A stretch of DNA of 64,000 nucleotides, from positions 79,345 through 143,344 of the forward strand of contig NZ_CAJYQD010000032.1 in the NCBI RefSeq assembly GCF_913776855.1, written 5' to 3'. A program made the position numbers and the translations under genes. Origin of the DNA: an uncultured Sphingomonas sp. Lineage in GTDB: Bacteria; Pseudomonadota; Alphaproteobacteria; Sphingomonadales; Sphingomonadaceae. The notes below the pieces were generated by a model, which worked only from the letters and a program-made list of their open reading frames with translations, was not told where the DNA came from and ran no database searches. Positions 23,514 through 31,818 of the stretch are shown here, piece by piece. Within the stretch, counting starts at the first letter, position 1, and every line of letters starts with the position of its first letter.

Positions 23514-24500
23514 ATGGCCTGGTATCACCCGCTCCTCTTCGCCCTCGACGCCGAACGCGCGCATTCGCTGACGATCGCCATGCTGGAGGCATGGGGGAAG
23601 GCCGGCGCACCGCTCGCGCCCAAGACCGACAGCAGGCACACGGTGACGGTGGCGGGCATCCATTTTCCCAATCCAGTCGGGCTGGCGGCGGGGGTCGACA
23701 AGGATGCGCGCGCGGTCGCCGGGTTCCTCGGCTTGGGCTTCGGGTTCGTCGAGGTGGGCACGCTGACCCCCAAGCCGCAGCCGGGCAATCCCAAGCCCCG
23801 CATCTTCCGTCTGCTCGAGGACAAGGGCGTGGTGAACCGGCTGGGGTTCAACAATGGCGGGATCGACGCGGCACTGGCGCGGGTGGCCGCGCTCACGCCC
23901 CGCCCCGGCATCATTGGCATCAACGTCGGCGCCAACAAGGATTCGACCGACCGTATCGCCGATTACGCCACGGCGGTCGCCAAGGCTGCGCCATTGGCCG
24001 ATTACGTGACGATCAACATCTCCAGCCCCAACACGCCGGGCCTGCGCGACCTGCAATCGCAGCCCGAACTGGGCCAGCTGATCGCCGCCAGCGACGCCGC
24101 GCGCCATGTGGGGGCAAAGCGCGTACCGCTGTTCCTTAAGGTCGCGCCCGACCTGTCGCGTGAGGGGCTGGAGGTCGCCATCCGCGCGGCAATCGATGGC
24201 GGGGTCGATGCGCTGATCGTGTCGAACACCACCATCTCGCGGCCGGCCACGCTGCGCTCGGCGAATGCGGGGGAGACCGGCGGCCTGTCAGGGGCGCCAC
24301 TCGCCCCCCTCGCCCTCGCCAAGCTGGTCGAGGCGCGCGAGATCGCCGATGGCGCGATCCCGCTGATTTCGGCGGGCGGCATCGGATCGGCGGGCGAGGC
24401 GCGGCGGCGGCTGGATGCAGGGGCCAGCCTCGTCCAGCTCTACAGCGCGATGGTCTATGAAGGACCCGGCCTCGCGCGGCGGATCGTCGCGGGGCTGTGA
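23514..24500 (+). CDS. pyrD: Dihydroorotate dehydrogenase (quinone), class 2
   Basis: The ATG at 23514 opens the typical class 2 N-terminus (AWYHPLLFALDAERAH) and gives 328 residues. It oxidises dihydroorotate to orotate in pyrimidine synthesis, passing electrons to the quinone pool at the inner membrane. FMN and substrate motifs are visible: NPVGLAAGVDKDA, NRLGFNNGG, INISSPNTPGLR and SAGGIGSAGEA. The class 2 N-terminal helices and catalytic serine (ISSPNT) are present. It is divergent from the suf operon. Its stop overlaps the HPP gene start by four bases. Confidence 0.97.
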   Translation: MAWYHPLLFALDAERAHSLTIAMLEAWGKAGAPLAPKTDSRHTVTVAGIHFPNPVGLAAGVDKDARAVAGFLGLGFGFVEVGTLTPKPQPGNPKPRIFRLLEDKGVVNRLGFNNGGIDAALARVAALTPRPGIIGINVGANKDSTDRIADYATAVAKAAPLADYVTINISSPNTPGLRDLQSQPELGQLIAASDAARHVGAKRVPLFLKVAPDLSREGLEVAIRAAIDGGVDALIVSNTTISRPATLRSANAGETGGLSGAPLAPLALAKLVEAREIADGAIPLISAGGIGSAGEARRRLDAGASLVQLYSAMVYEGPGLARRIVAGL

Positions 24501-25177
24501 CCCGGCTGTTCCGCCCGTTGCTCGCCAATGCCGGGTTCGCCCGGCGGGTGGTCGCGGGTATCGGGGCGGCGATCGGCATCGCGCTGACCATGGCGGTCTG
24601 TGCGCAGTTCCCGTGGCTGGGCCGCGACCTGCCGATCATCGTCGCACCGTTGGGGGCGTCGGCCGTGCTGGTGTTCGCGGTGCCGGCCAGTCCGCTGGCG
24701 CAACCCTGGCCCGTGGTCGGCGGCAACATCCTGTCGACGCTGGTCGGCGTGGCGGTGTTTCAGGCGATCCCGAACGTGACTATCGCCGCCGGTGTGGCGG
24801 TCGGCATCGCGATCCTCGTCATGTCGCTATGCCGCTGCCTGCATCCGCCGGGCGGCGCGGCGGCGCTGACGGCGGTGATCGGCAGCGCCGGCATCCATGA
24901 CGCCGGCTATGCCTTTGCCTTCGCGCCGGTCGGGATCAATTCGATCGCGCTGGTGTCGATCGGCATCTTCTACCACCGGATGACCGCGCTCACCTATCCG
25001 CACGAGCCGGCCACGCCCGCTGCGATCCAGGCGGCGGTGGAGCCGGGCGGCGTCCTGCCCGCCGACATCGACGCGGCATTGGCGGAGACGCCCGATGCGT
25101 ATGACATCGCGCGGGAGGACCTGACCCTGCTGCTGGAACGGGCCGAGCATTTCGCGAAGGTGCGGCGGAAGGGGTAA
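24497..25177 (+). CDS. HPP-family membrane protein
   Basis: The GTG at 24497 overlaps the pyrD stop and gives 226 residues. Four hydrophobic segments (about residues 15-35, 45-62, 75-95 and 130-150) and the motif CLHPPGGAAAL (near residue 115) define the HPP family. Some members are nitrite transporters of plastids and cyanobacteria, but most bacterial ones are uncharacterised. A soluble tail follows (about 160-226). Expression is probably coupled to pyrD. Confidence 0.85.
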   Translation: MTRLFRPLLANAGFARRVVAGIGAAIGIALTMAVCAQFPWLGRDLPIIVAPLGASAVLVFAVPASPLAQPWPVVGGNILSTLVGVAVFQAIPNVTIAAGVAVGIAILVMSLCRCLHPPGGAAALTAVIGSAGIHDAGYAFAFAPVGINSIALVSIGIFYHRMTALTYPHEPATPAAIQAAVEPGGVLPADIDAALAETPDAYDIAREDLTLLLERAEHFAKVRRKG

Positions 25178-25190
25178 CCAACCGCACGTC

Positions 25191-25272
25191 CGTCACCCCA
25201 GCGCAAGCTGGGGTCTCCTGCGGCGAGGCGCGCGTTCCCTGACAAGGAGACCCCAGCCTGCGCTGGGTGACG
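25191..25272. repeat. Paired REP-type repeats
   Basis: Two inverted copies of the palindromic family sit between two convergent genes. CGTCACCCCAGCGCAAGCTG begins at 25191 and continues to 25219. A copy in the reverse direction, AGGAGACCCC onward, spans 25245-25272 and ends GCTGGGTGACG. The copies pair with each other to form a long hairpin that may act as a bidirectional terminator. Confidence 0.8.
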
Positions 25273-25280
25273 AACCAGTT

Positions 25281-27029
25281 CTACTCCACGATCACCTTGC
25301 CCTCGCGCCGCGGATCGAAGCCGCCATCGATCCTGCCGTCACGCACGATGACCCCGTGCAGGCCCGAATCCTCGCCCTGCCCCGGCTGCAACCGCACGCC
25401 CTTGGCCGCCAGCGCACTCAGGATTTCGGGCGAGAACTTCGTCACCTCTCCCTGAAAACTGCTGCCGCGCGCGACGAGGTTGGGGAGCGCCAGCGCCTGC
25501 TGCATCGGCAGCTTCCATTCGACCGCGCCGACCAGCGACTTGCCGACATAGGCGAGGATCGCATTGCCCCCCGCCGACCCCAGCGCCCCCGCGAACTTCC
25601 CCTGCCGGTCGATCATCACCAGCGGCGTCATCGACGAGCGGGGGCGCTTGCCCGGCGCCACCGCATTGGCCGACGCCCGCCCCTGCGCATCGCGCGGCGA
25701 GAAGGCGAAGTCGGTCATCTGGTTGTTGAGGAAGAAGCCGTCGACCATCCGCCCGGTGCCGAAGAAGCTTTCGACCGTCGTCGTCATCGACACGACATTG
25801 CCCTGCGCATCGCCGACGATGAAGTGCGACGTCCCCGCCGGTTCGCGCGTCGTGTCCGCCGCCGCCGTCACCACGCCTGCCGGCACGCCTGCCGCCGGCG
25901 CCGGCCCCGCGGTCACGCCGATCAGCTTCGCCCGCTCGGCGATATAGGCCGGCGCCAGAAGTCCTGCGACCGGCACGTTCACGAACTTCGGATCACCGAC
26001 ATACAGGTCGCGGTCGGCATACATCAGCCGGCTGGCTTCGGCGAAGAGATACCAGCTTTGCGGGTCGTTCGGCCCCCGCTTGTCGATGTCGGTGCGGCCG
26101 AGGATCGCGAGCAGTTCGAGCAGGCCGACCCCGCTCGACGGCGGCGGCGGCGTGCAGACGATGTACGCGCGCCAGTTGCCGCACAACGGATCGCGCTTCA
26201 CCGCGCGATAGGCGGCAAGGTCGGCGAGCGTCATCGTGCCGGGCAGGCTGCCACCGGTCGTCTTCGCGACGATCCGCTCGGCGGTCTTGCCGGTATAGAG
26301 CGCATCCGGTCCCTGCTTCGCCAGACGGCGCAGGAAATCGGCGTAATCGCCATTCTTGATCCGGTCACCGGTGGTCGCGAGCGCGCCGCCCTTGCCCTTG
26401 AAATAGCGGCGCACGTCTTCGGCCTGCAACTGCGGCGACTGTCCGCCGAGGAACCGGCCAAGACGCGGCGGGATCACGAAGCCCTTGCGCGCGACCTGTT
26501 CGGCATCGTCGAACAGCTGGTCCCAGGCGAGCGTGCCATGGTCGGCATGGGCCTGCCCCAGCATCCTGACCGCGCCGGGCACGCCGGTCGCCCGACCGCT
26601 CATCACCGCCTGCGCGAACGGCAGCGGCTGACCGTCGCTGCCGAGCAGCATCGTCGGCGTGGCACCCGCCGGTGCGACCTCGCGTCCGTCATAGATTTCG
26701 ACCTTGCCGGTCTTCGCATTGAAATAGGTGAGGAACGCCCCGCCCCCCAGCCCGGAACTCTGCGGTTCGACCAGCGACAGCATCGCCTGCACCGCGATCG
26801 CCGCGTCGACCGCGCTGCCGCCGCGACGCAGCACCGCCATCCCCGCCTCGCTGGCGATCGGATTGGCCGAAACCACGAACTTCTGCGCCTGTGACGCCGC
26901 AGCGGTCGGGGCGGTCGGCGGCGCCTGTGTCGCGGGGGTCGCGACCTCCTTCTTGCCGAACGAGAGGACGTTGCAGCCCCCCAGCGTGACGGTGGCGAGC
27001 GCGGCGATGGTGGTGGCGAACATCTTCAT
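25281..27029 (-). CDS. ggt: Gamma-glutamyltransferase
   Basis: The ATG at 27029 opens a lipoprotein-type signal (LGGC, near residue 17) and gives 582 residues. An extended upstream frame has no support. The enzyme cleaves the gamma-glutamyl bond of glutathione and transfers it to water or amino acids in the periplasm. The precursor would self-cleave before the nucleophilic threonine in GTSHFIVGD, giving a large and a small subunit. The downstream segment ending in FFLNNQMTDFA is also typical, as is GLGGGAFLTYF in the large subunit. Length is normal. The gene is convergent with the HPP gene. Confidence 0.93.
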   Translation of the reverse strand: MKMFATTIAALATVTLGGCNVLSFGKKEVATPATQAPPTAPTAAASQAQKFVVSANPIASEAGMAVLRRGGSAVDAAIAVQAMLSLVEPQSSGLGGGAFLTYFNAKTGKVEIYDGREVAPAGATPTMLLGSDGQPLPFAQAVMSGRATGVPGAVRMLGQAHADHGTLAWDQLFDDAEQVARKGFVIPPRLGRFLGGQSPQLQAEDVRRYFKGKGGALATTGDRIKNGDYADFLRRLAKQGPDALYTGKTAERIVAKTTGGSLPGTMTLADLAAYRAVKRDPLCGNWRAYIVCTPPPPSSGVGLLELLAILGRTDIDKRGPNDPQSWYLFAEASRLMYADRDLYVGDPKFVNVPVAGLLAPAYIAERAKLIGVTAGPAPAAGVPAGVVTAAADTTREPAGTSHFIVGDAQGNVVSMTTTVESFFGTGRMVDGFFLNNQMTDFAFSPRDAQGRASANAVAPGKRPRSSMTPLVMIDRQGKFAGALGSAGGNAILAYVGKSLVGAVEWKLPMQQALALPNLVARGSSFQGEVTKFSPEILSALAAKGVRLQPGQGEDSGLHGVIVRDGRIDGGFDPRREGKVIVE

Positions 27030-27131
27030 GGCGCCCTGTCTATCCAAGAGCGTCGCCCCCGTCACCCGCTCTCGGACGTTGCCGTTGCGGTTCTGCCTGC
27101 CTACACCTCTGGACCAGGAGAAGGATAAGCG

Positions 27132-28922
27132 ATGGCTCGGCAACTGGAACGATTCCCCAATCTGGTCGCGATGTTCTTCGCGCGCGCCGCCGAGCGTGGC
27201 GATGCGCCGTTCCTGTGGAGCAAGAAGCGCGGCGCATGGGAATCGATCAGCTGGGCCGATGCCGCACGACAGGTCGCAAGCCTCGCCACCGCGCTGAAGG
27301 CCATCGGGCTGAAACGCGGCGACCGCGTGATGCTGGTCAGCGAGAACCGGCCCGAATGGTGCATCTCGGACCTCGCCATCATGGCGGCGGGGTGCGTGAC
27401 GGTGCCGACCTATGTCACCAACACCGTGCGCGACCATGGCCATATCATCGAGAATTCGGGCGCCTGTGCGATCATCGTGTCGACCGAGAAGCTGGCGCGC
27501 ACCGTCCTGCCCGCGGCACTGCGCACCACCCAGTCGTCGGAAAAGATCATCACGATCGAACCGATGCGCACCGCGCAGCAGGGGAGCCTGGAGTTCCACG
27601 ACTGGCACGAGCTGATCGCGAAGCACCCCGCCGACCCGGCGACCGTCGCGGCCGGGGCCGATTTCAACCGCGAGGACCTTGCCTGCATCATCTATACCTC
27701 GGGCACCGGCGGGTCGCCGCGCGGCGTGATGCAGCATCACGGCGCGATCCTGCACAACGTCAATGGCTGCTGCACCGTGATCTCGGAGGATTTCGGCTGG
27801 GAGGACGAGGTGTTCCTGTCGTTCCTGCCGCTCAGCCACGCCTATGAACATACCGGCGGGCAACATTTCCCGATCGGGCTGGGCGGGCAAATCTATTACA
27901 GCGAAGGCCTCGACAAGCTGGCGAGCAATATCGAGGAGGTGCGCCCGACGATCATGGTCGTCGTCCCCCGCCTGTTCGAGGTACTGCGGACGCGGATCAC
28001 CAAGGCGGTGCAGAAACAGGGCCGCGTGTCGTCCTGGCTGCTCGACCGGGCGGTCGCGATCGGTGGCAAGCCCGACGGCCCGACGCTGCTCGACCGCCCC
28101 ACCAAGCTGCTGGTCGACACGCTGCTGAAACCCAAGGTCGGCAAGCGCTTCGGCGGCCGGTTGAAGGCGATGGTGTCGGGCGGCGCGCCGCTGACGCCCG
28201 AGGTCGGCGCATTCTTCCAGTCGCTCGGCCTCACCTTCCTGCAGGGCTATGGCCAGACCGAGGCCGCGCCGGTCATCTCGTGCAACCGCCCCGCCGCCGG
28301 CATCAAGATGGACACGGTCGGCCCGCCGCTGCCCGATACCGAGGTCCGCATCGCCGAGGACGGCGAAATCCTGGTGCGTGGCGAGCTGGTCATGCACGGC
28401 TATTGGCGCAACGAGGCGGAAACCGCCCGCGTGCTGAAGGACGGGTGGCTGCACACCGGCGACATCGGCGAGATCGATGCGAAGGGCCGTATCCGCATCA
28501 CCGATCGCAAGAAGGACATCATCGTCAACGACAAGGGCGACAACGTTGCCCCGCAGAAGGTGGAGGGGATGCTGACCCTCCAGAACGAGATCGCGCAGGC
28601 GATGATCGCGGGCGACCGCCGGCCGTATATGGTCGCGGTGATCGTGCCCGATGCCGAATGGACCCAGCAATTCTGTGCCAAGGGCGGCGCGCGCTGCGAC
28701 TTCGCGAAGCTGCGGGAAGACAGCGATTATCGCGCGGCGCTGGGCGCGGCGGTGGAACGGGTGAACAAGGACCTGTCGGTCACCGAACGCATCCGCCGCT
28801 TCATCATCGCCGACGAACCCTTCACCATCGAGAACCAGCAGCTCACCCCCAGCCTGAAGATCCGCCGGCACGTGTTGAAGGACGTGTATGGCGAGCGGCT
28901 GGACGCGCTGTACCGGGGGTGA
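27132..28922 (+). CDS. Long-chain acyl-CoA synthetase (AMP-binding)
   Basis: A 596-residue adenylate-forming enzyme. The ATP-binding P-loop reads YTSGTGGSPRGVMQHHG (about residues 190-206). Further motifs are LQGYGQTEAAPVIS and GWLHTGDIGEIDAKGRIRIT, with the catalytic Lys region DRKKDIIVNDKGDNV. This is the eukaryotic-like long-chain FadD15 group, which activates fatty acids to CoA thioesters. It probably works at the inner face of the inner membrane. It follows a GGAGAAGGA ribosome-binding site and is divergent from ggt. The exact chain length is unknown. Confidence 0.92.
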   Translation: MARQLERFPNLVAMFFARAAERGDAPFLWSKKRGAWESISWADAARQVASLATALKAIGLKRGDRVMLVSENRPEWCISDLAIMAAGCVTVPTYVTNTVRDHGHIIENSGACAIIVSTEKLARTVLPAALRTTQSSEKIITIEPMRTAQQGSLEFHDWHELIAKHPADPATVAAGADFNREDLACIIYTSGTGGSPRGVMQHHGAILHNVNGCCTVISEDFGWEDEVFLSFLPLSHAYEHTGGQHFPIGLGGQIYYSEGLDKLASNIEEVRPTIMVVVPRLFEVLRTRITKAVQKQGRVSSWLLDRAVAIGGKPDGPTLLDRPTKLLVDTLLKPKVGKRFGGRLKAMVSGGAPLTPEVGAFFQSLGLTFLQGYGQTEAAPVISCNRPAAGIKMDTVGPPLPDTEVRIAEDGEILVRGELVMHGYWRNEAETARVLKDGWLHTGDIGEIDAKGRIRITDRKKDIIVNDKGDNVAPQKVEGMLTLQNEIAQAMIAGDRRPYMVAVIVPDAEWTQQFCAKGGARCDFAKLREDSDYRAALGAAVERVNKDLSVTERIRRFIIADEPFTIENQQLTPSLKIRRHVLKDVYGERLDALYRG

Positions 28923-28995
28923 AGCGCACCGCGCCGGGCTTGTTTTGCCTGAGGACCGACGCGATACTCGACGATGCGATCAGGAGAAGCGGACC

Positions 28996-29787
28996 ATGAC
29001 GCACGCCCGGTATTTCGTCGGACCGCCGCGCCGACCCGAAATCCGTCACGACAACGGCTTTCTCGACCAGTTCCGCCCGCGCCAGCCGACCGCGGCGGAC
29101 CGCCAGGGCTATCGCAAATGGAAAGGGCGGCTGGAACTGGCGGAGGCGGTGCAGGGCGTGCCCTATGCGCCCAAGAACAATATTCCCGACGCGCTGGCCG
29201 CCTATCGGCATTTCCTGACCGGTCGAGGGGCCGCACGCACGTTCAGCTACGAACGCTATGTCGCGGGCGATCCGTCGGGAAAGGCCACGCTCCAGTCCGC
29301 GATCCTCGAGGCGATGGCCGCCGCCTATGAACTGCATGGCAGCGCGGTGCCGTCCGGCAACGGCAGCTTCAATTTCACCGGCGGCGCGATCCCCTGCGGT
29401 GCCGGAAAGACCGGCCCCTTCCCCTATCCTGCGACCGAGAACTGGCAAAAGGCGATCGGCGCCCATGTCATCTGGATCAGCGGCGACGTGACGGTGCAGC
29501 GGAGCAAGGAATCGAGCGCCCCGCGTTTCGCGCTGACGCTGATCGTCCATGCCGAGGACCGGTATAATTTCAATCCCGGCGCCGCCGACATCGCGACCGG
29601 CATCCCCGACGACGAGAACGGCGTGTTCGAAATCACCGGGCTGGCGAAACAATATATGAATGTCGCGACCCTGACCCGGCACGTGACCTGGGCCGGCGCG
29701 CCCGCATCGTCGTTCGAGGTTTTGATGCAGCCCTGGCTGCGTCAGCGGCAACCCGGCGACAACCGTCGCATCCGGAACCGGTTGTGA
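28996..29787 (+). CDS. Cytosolic-looking protein of unknown function, possible effector
   Basis: The ATG at 28996 has CAGGAGAAG upstream and gives 263 residues. There is no signal peptide or membrane segment. The N-terminal half (1-110) is basic and helical. The C-terminal half has beta-rich segments, with HVIWISGDVTVQRS near residue 158 and RYNFNPGAADIATGIPD near residue 192. I have seen the NFNPG-type region near polymorphic toxins, but this memory is weak. The next gene is a lipoprotein that overlaps it by four bases. That layout is what an effector/immunity pair would look like, though it could equally be unrelated. No function is assigned. Confidence 0.55.
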   Translation: MTHARYFVGPPRRPEIRHDNGFLDQFRPRQPTAADRQGYRKWKGRLELAEAVQGVPYAPKNNIPDALAAYRHFLTGRGAARTFSYERYVAGDPSGKATLQSAILEAMAAAYELHGSAVPSGNGSFNFTGGAIPCGAGKTGPFPYPATENWQKAIGAHVIWISGDVTVQRSKESSAPRFALTLIVHAEDRYNFNPGAADIATGIPDDENGVFEITGLAKQYMNVATLTRHVTWAGAPASSFEVLMQPWLRQRQPGDNRRIRNRL

Positions 29788-30266
29788 AGCGACTGGCGCG
29801 GATGCTCGCGATCGGGGCACTGGTCATGGCGGGTTCGCCCGGCTGTTCGAGGAGCAAGGCAGATATGGTCGAAGACGTGCGGAACGACGTCGCGACGTTG
29901 CAAAAGCTGGTGACGCTGCAACCCGTGCCGATCGAGGCGCGCTGGTCGCTCGACCCCATCGGCAAGGACGACGGCTTCGGCCCGACCGACCGGGCGTTAT
30001 GGGCGGTGGTCCGCTATTCGGAAGCCGATGCCGCCACGATCACCCGCGCGCTGGCGGCGACCCCGGCGACGCAGCCGGTCACGGTTGACGCGCCGCCCGG
30101 CTGGCTGCTGGCCGATGTCGATCTCGTCGGGTACAAACGGGGCGGAGAGTATGTCTTCAACCGGTCGGTATCCGACGGCAAGCCGTTCGCATCGAACCTG
30201 TACTCCTCCGGCTTTGCGATGATGCTGCCCGACCGCCGCGTCCTGATCCACTTCTCGTCGCGGTAG
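29784..30266 (+). CDS. Lipoprotein coupled to the unknown protein, possible immunity protein
   Basis: The GTG at 29784 overlaps the previous stop (GTGA) and gives 160 residues. A signal peptide ends near Cys21 (MAGSPGCSRS), a plausible lipobox with proline and glycine before the cysteine. The mature part looks like a compact alpha/beta domain (RWSLDPIGKDDGFGPTDR and so on, ending RRVLIHFSSR). It would sit in the periplasm, facing any target of the partner protein. No family recognised. Confidence 0.6.
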   Translation: MKRLARMLAIGALVMAGSPGCSRSKADMVEDVRNDVATLQKLVTLQPVPIEARWSLDPIGKDDGFGPTDRALWAVVRYSEADAATITRALAATPATQPVTVDAPPGWLLADVDLVGYKRGGEYVFNRSVSDGKPFASNLYSSGFAMMLPDRRVLIHFSSR

Positions 30267-30367
30267 CGCGTGCTGGCGGTTTCCCGCGGGGATAAGTCGA
30301 CTTGGAGCGCTGCCCCGACGAAGACGGGGCCGCAAGCGACTCCCGCCCAGCATCATGGCCTTGCTAT

Positions 30368-30383
30368 CCCGGTGTTCACCGGG
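30368..30383. other. 16-bp palindrome between the lipoprotein and MFS genes
   Basis: CCCGGTG-TT-CACCGGG is a perfect inverted repeat about 140 bases upstream of the MFS start. It could be an operator or a weak terminator hairpin. The stretch 30267-30523 otherwise holds a second small hairpin (GCCCCG at 30310-30315 with CGGGGC) and no gene that I can support. Confidence 0.4.
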
Positions 30384-30523
30384 GCGACGCTTGGGGAGGA
30401 CGCGCCGCCGCCGGTATTCGGCAGCGCCCGCTTTGCCATCGCATAGCTATTCATTGTTGAACTGCCCCACCCCCTTCCCATATGGCCCGCTCGAAATGCT
30501 GCGTCGCAGCAAGGAGCGTGCCC

Positions 30524-31702
30524 GTGACCCCGACCCGTAGCCCTGCCCTCGTCCATCTCGCGCTCGCGCTCGGCGGGTTCGCGATCGGGACGACCGAGTT
30601 CGCGACGATGAGCCTCGTGCCGTTCTTCGCGCCGGGGCTGGGCATCGACGAGCCGACGGCGGGGCATGTCATCAGCGCCTATGCGCTGGGCGTGGTGGTG
30701 GGGGCACCGCTGCTGGCGGTCATGACCGCGCGGATGGCGCGGCGGACGGTGCTGATCGCGTTGATGGCGTGTTTCGGCATCGCCAATGCGGCGAGCGCGC
30801 TGGCGCCGACCTATGAAGCGATGCTGGTCGCCCGGTTCTTCAGCGGACTACCGCACGGCGCCTATTTCGGGATCGCCGCGCTGGTCGCCGCGTCGCTGGT
30901 ACCGGCGGAGAAGCGGACACAGGCGATCGGGCGGGTGATGCTGGGGCTGACCGTCGCCACCATCGTCGGCGTGCCGCTGGCGAATGCCCTGGGGCAGGCG
31001 CTGGGCTGGCGCTGGGGATTCGGTGTGGTCGCGGTGCTGGCGGCGGCGACGATGGCGATGGTCGCATGGGCCGCGCCGCACGACCGGCCCGACCGGGACG
31101 CCAGTCCGCTTGCCGAACTGAACGTGCTGAAGTCGGGGCAGCTGTGGTTGACGCTCGGCATCGGCGCGATCGGCTTTGGCGGCATGTTCGCGGTCTATAC
31201 CTATCTTGCCTCGACGCTGATCGAGGTCACCGGCGCCGCACCCGCGATGGTGCCGGTGGTGCTGGCGGTGTTCGGCGCGGGCATGACTTTCGGCAACCTG
31301 GTCGTGCCGCGCTTTGCCGACCGGGCGCTGATGCCGACCGCCGGTGGCCTGCTGCTGTGGAGCGCGGCGACGCTGGCGCTCTATCCGCTGGCGGCGGGGC
31401 AGTTGTGGTCGATGTTGATCATCGTCTTCCTGATCGGGATCGGCGGGGCGCTGGGCACCGTCCTCCAGACGCGGTTAATGGACATCGCGCACCATGGCCA
31501 GAGCCTGGCCGCGTCGCTCAACCATTCGGCGTTCAACACCGCCAATGCCATCGGGCCATGGGCCGGCGGGCTGGCGATCGCGGCGGGCTATGGGTGGACC
31601 TCGACAGGTATCGTCGGTGCGGGGCTGGCGCTGGGCGGATTCGCGATCTGGGGGCTGGCGGTGCTGGCCGGGGCGCCGGTTCGACGGGAAGCGGCGGCCT
31701 AA
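30524..31702 (+). CDS. MFS efflux transporter (AraJ/YdhP-type)
   Basis: The GTG at 30524 has AAGGAG 7 bases upstream and gives 392 residues. An ATG at 30482 is less well placed. Twelve hydrophobic segments and the family opening (ALGGFAIGTTEFATMSLVP, near residue 14) match the arabinose/IPTG and drug-efflux branch of the major facilitator superfamily. The motif GVVVGAPLLAVMTARMARR (near residue 54) is the usual inter-helix loop. The substrate is unknown. Terminator-like hairpins separate it from the convergent M16 gene. Confidence 0.9.
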   Translation: MTPTRSPALVHLALALGGFAIGTTEFATMSLVPFFAPGLGIDEPTAGHVISAYALGVVVGAPLLAVMTARMARRTVLIALMACFGIANAASALAPTYEAMLVARFFSGLPHGAYFGIAALVAASLVPAEKRTQAIGRVMLGLTVATIVGVPLANALGQALGWRWGFGVVAVLAAATMAMVAWAAPHDRPDRDASPLAELNVLKSGQLWLTLGIGAIGFGGMFAVYTYLASTLIEVTGAAPAMVPVVLAVFGAGMTFGNLVVPRFADRALMPTAGGLLLWSAATLALYPLAAGQLWSMLIIVFLIGIGGALGTVLQTRLMDIAHHGQSLAASLNHSAFNTANAIGPWAGGLAIAAGYGWTSTGIVGAGLALGGFAIWGLAVLAGAPVRREAAA

Positions 31703-31741
31703 GCCCCCCCGTGTCGGGGATGTTCACGACTCCAACCGTAA

Positions 31742-31814
31742 CCGTGGTGGAGAAGGACGCCCCCCTCCACCACGGCTTCGCGGCGGTCCCCCTCCCCATG
31801 CCGGGGAGGACCTG
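31742..31814. terminator. Hairpins between convergent MFS and M16 genes
   Basis: An 11-bp stem (CCGTGGTGGAG at 31742-31752, CTCCACCACGG at 31765-31775) is followed by a second, imperfect hairpin GGTCC.CCTCCCC...GGGGAGG.ACC at about 31785-31812. They lie between the stops of two convergent genes and probably end transcription in both directions. Confidence 0.65.
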
Positions 31815-31818
31815 TCCT

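Noticed and set aside
27030..28871. Upstream extension of the gamma-glutamyltransferase frame to nearly 1200 codons
   Set aside because: The extension is antisense to the acyl-CoA ligase gene. The true start is the signal-peptide ATG at 27029.
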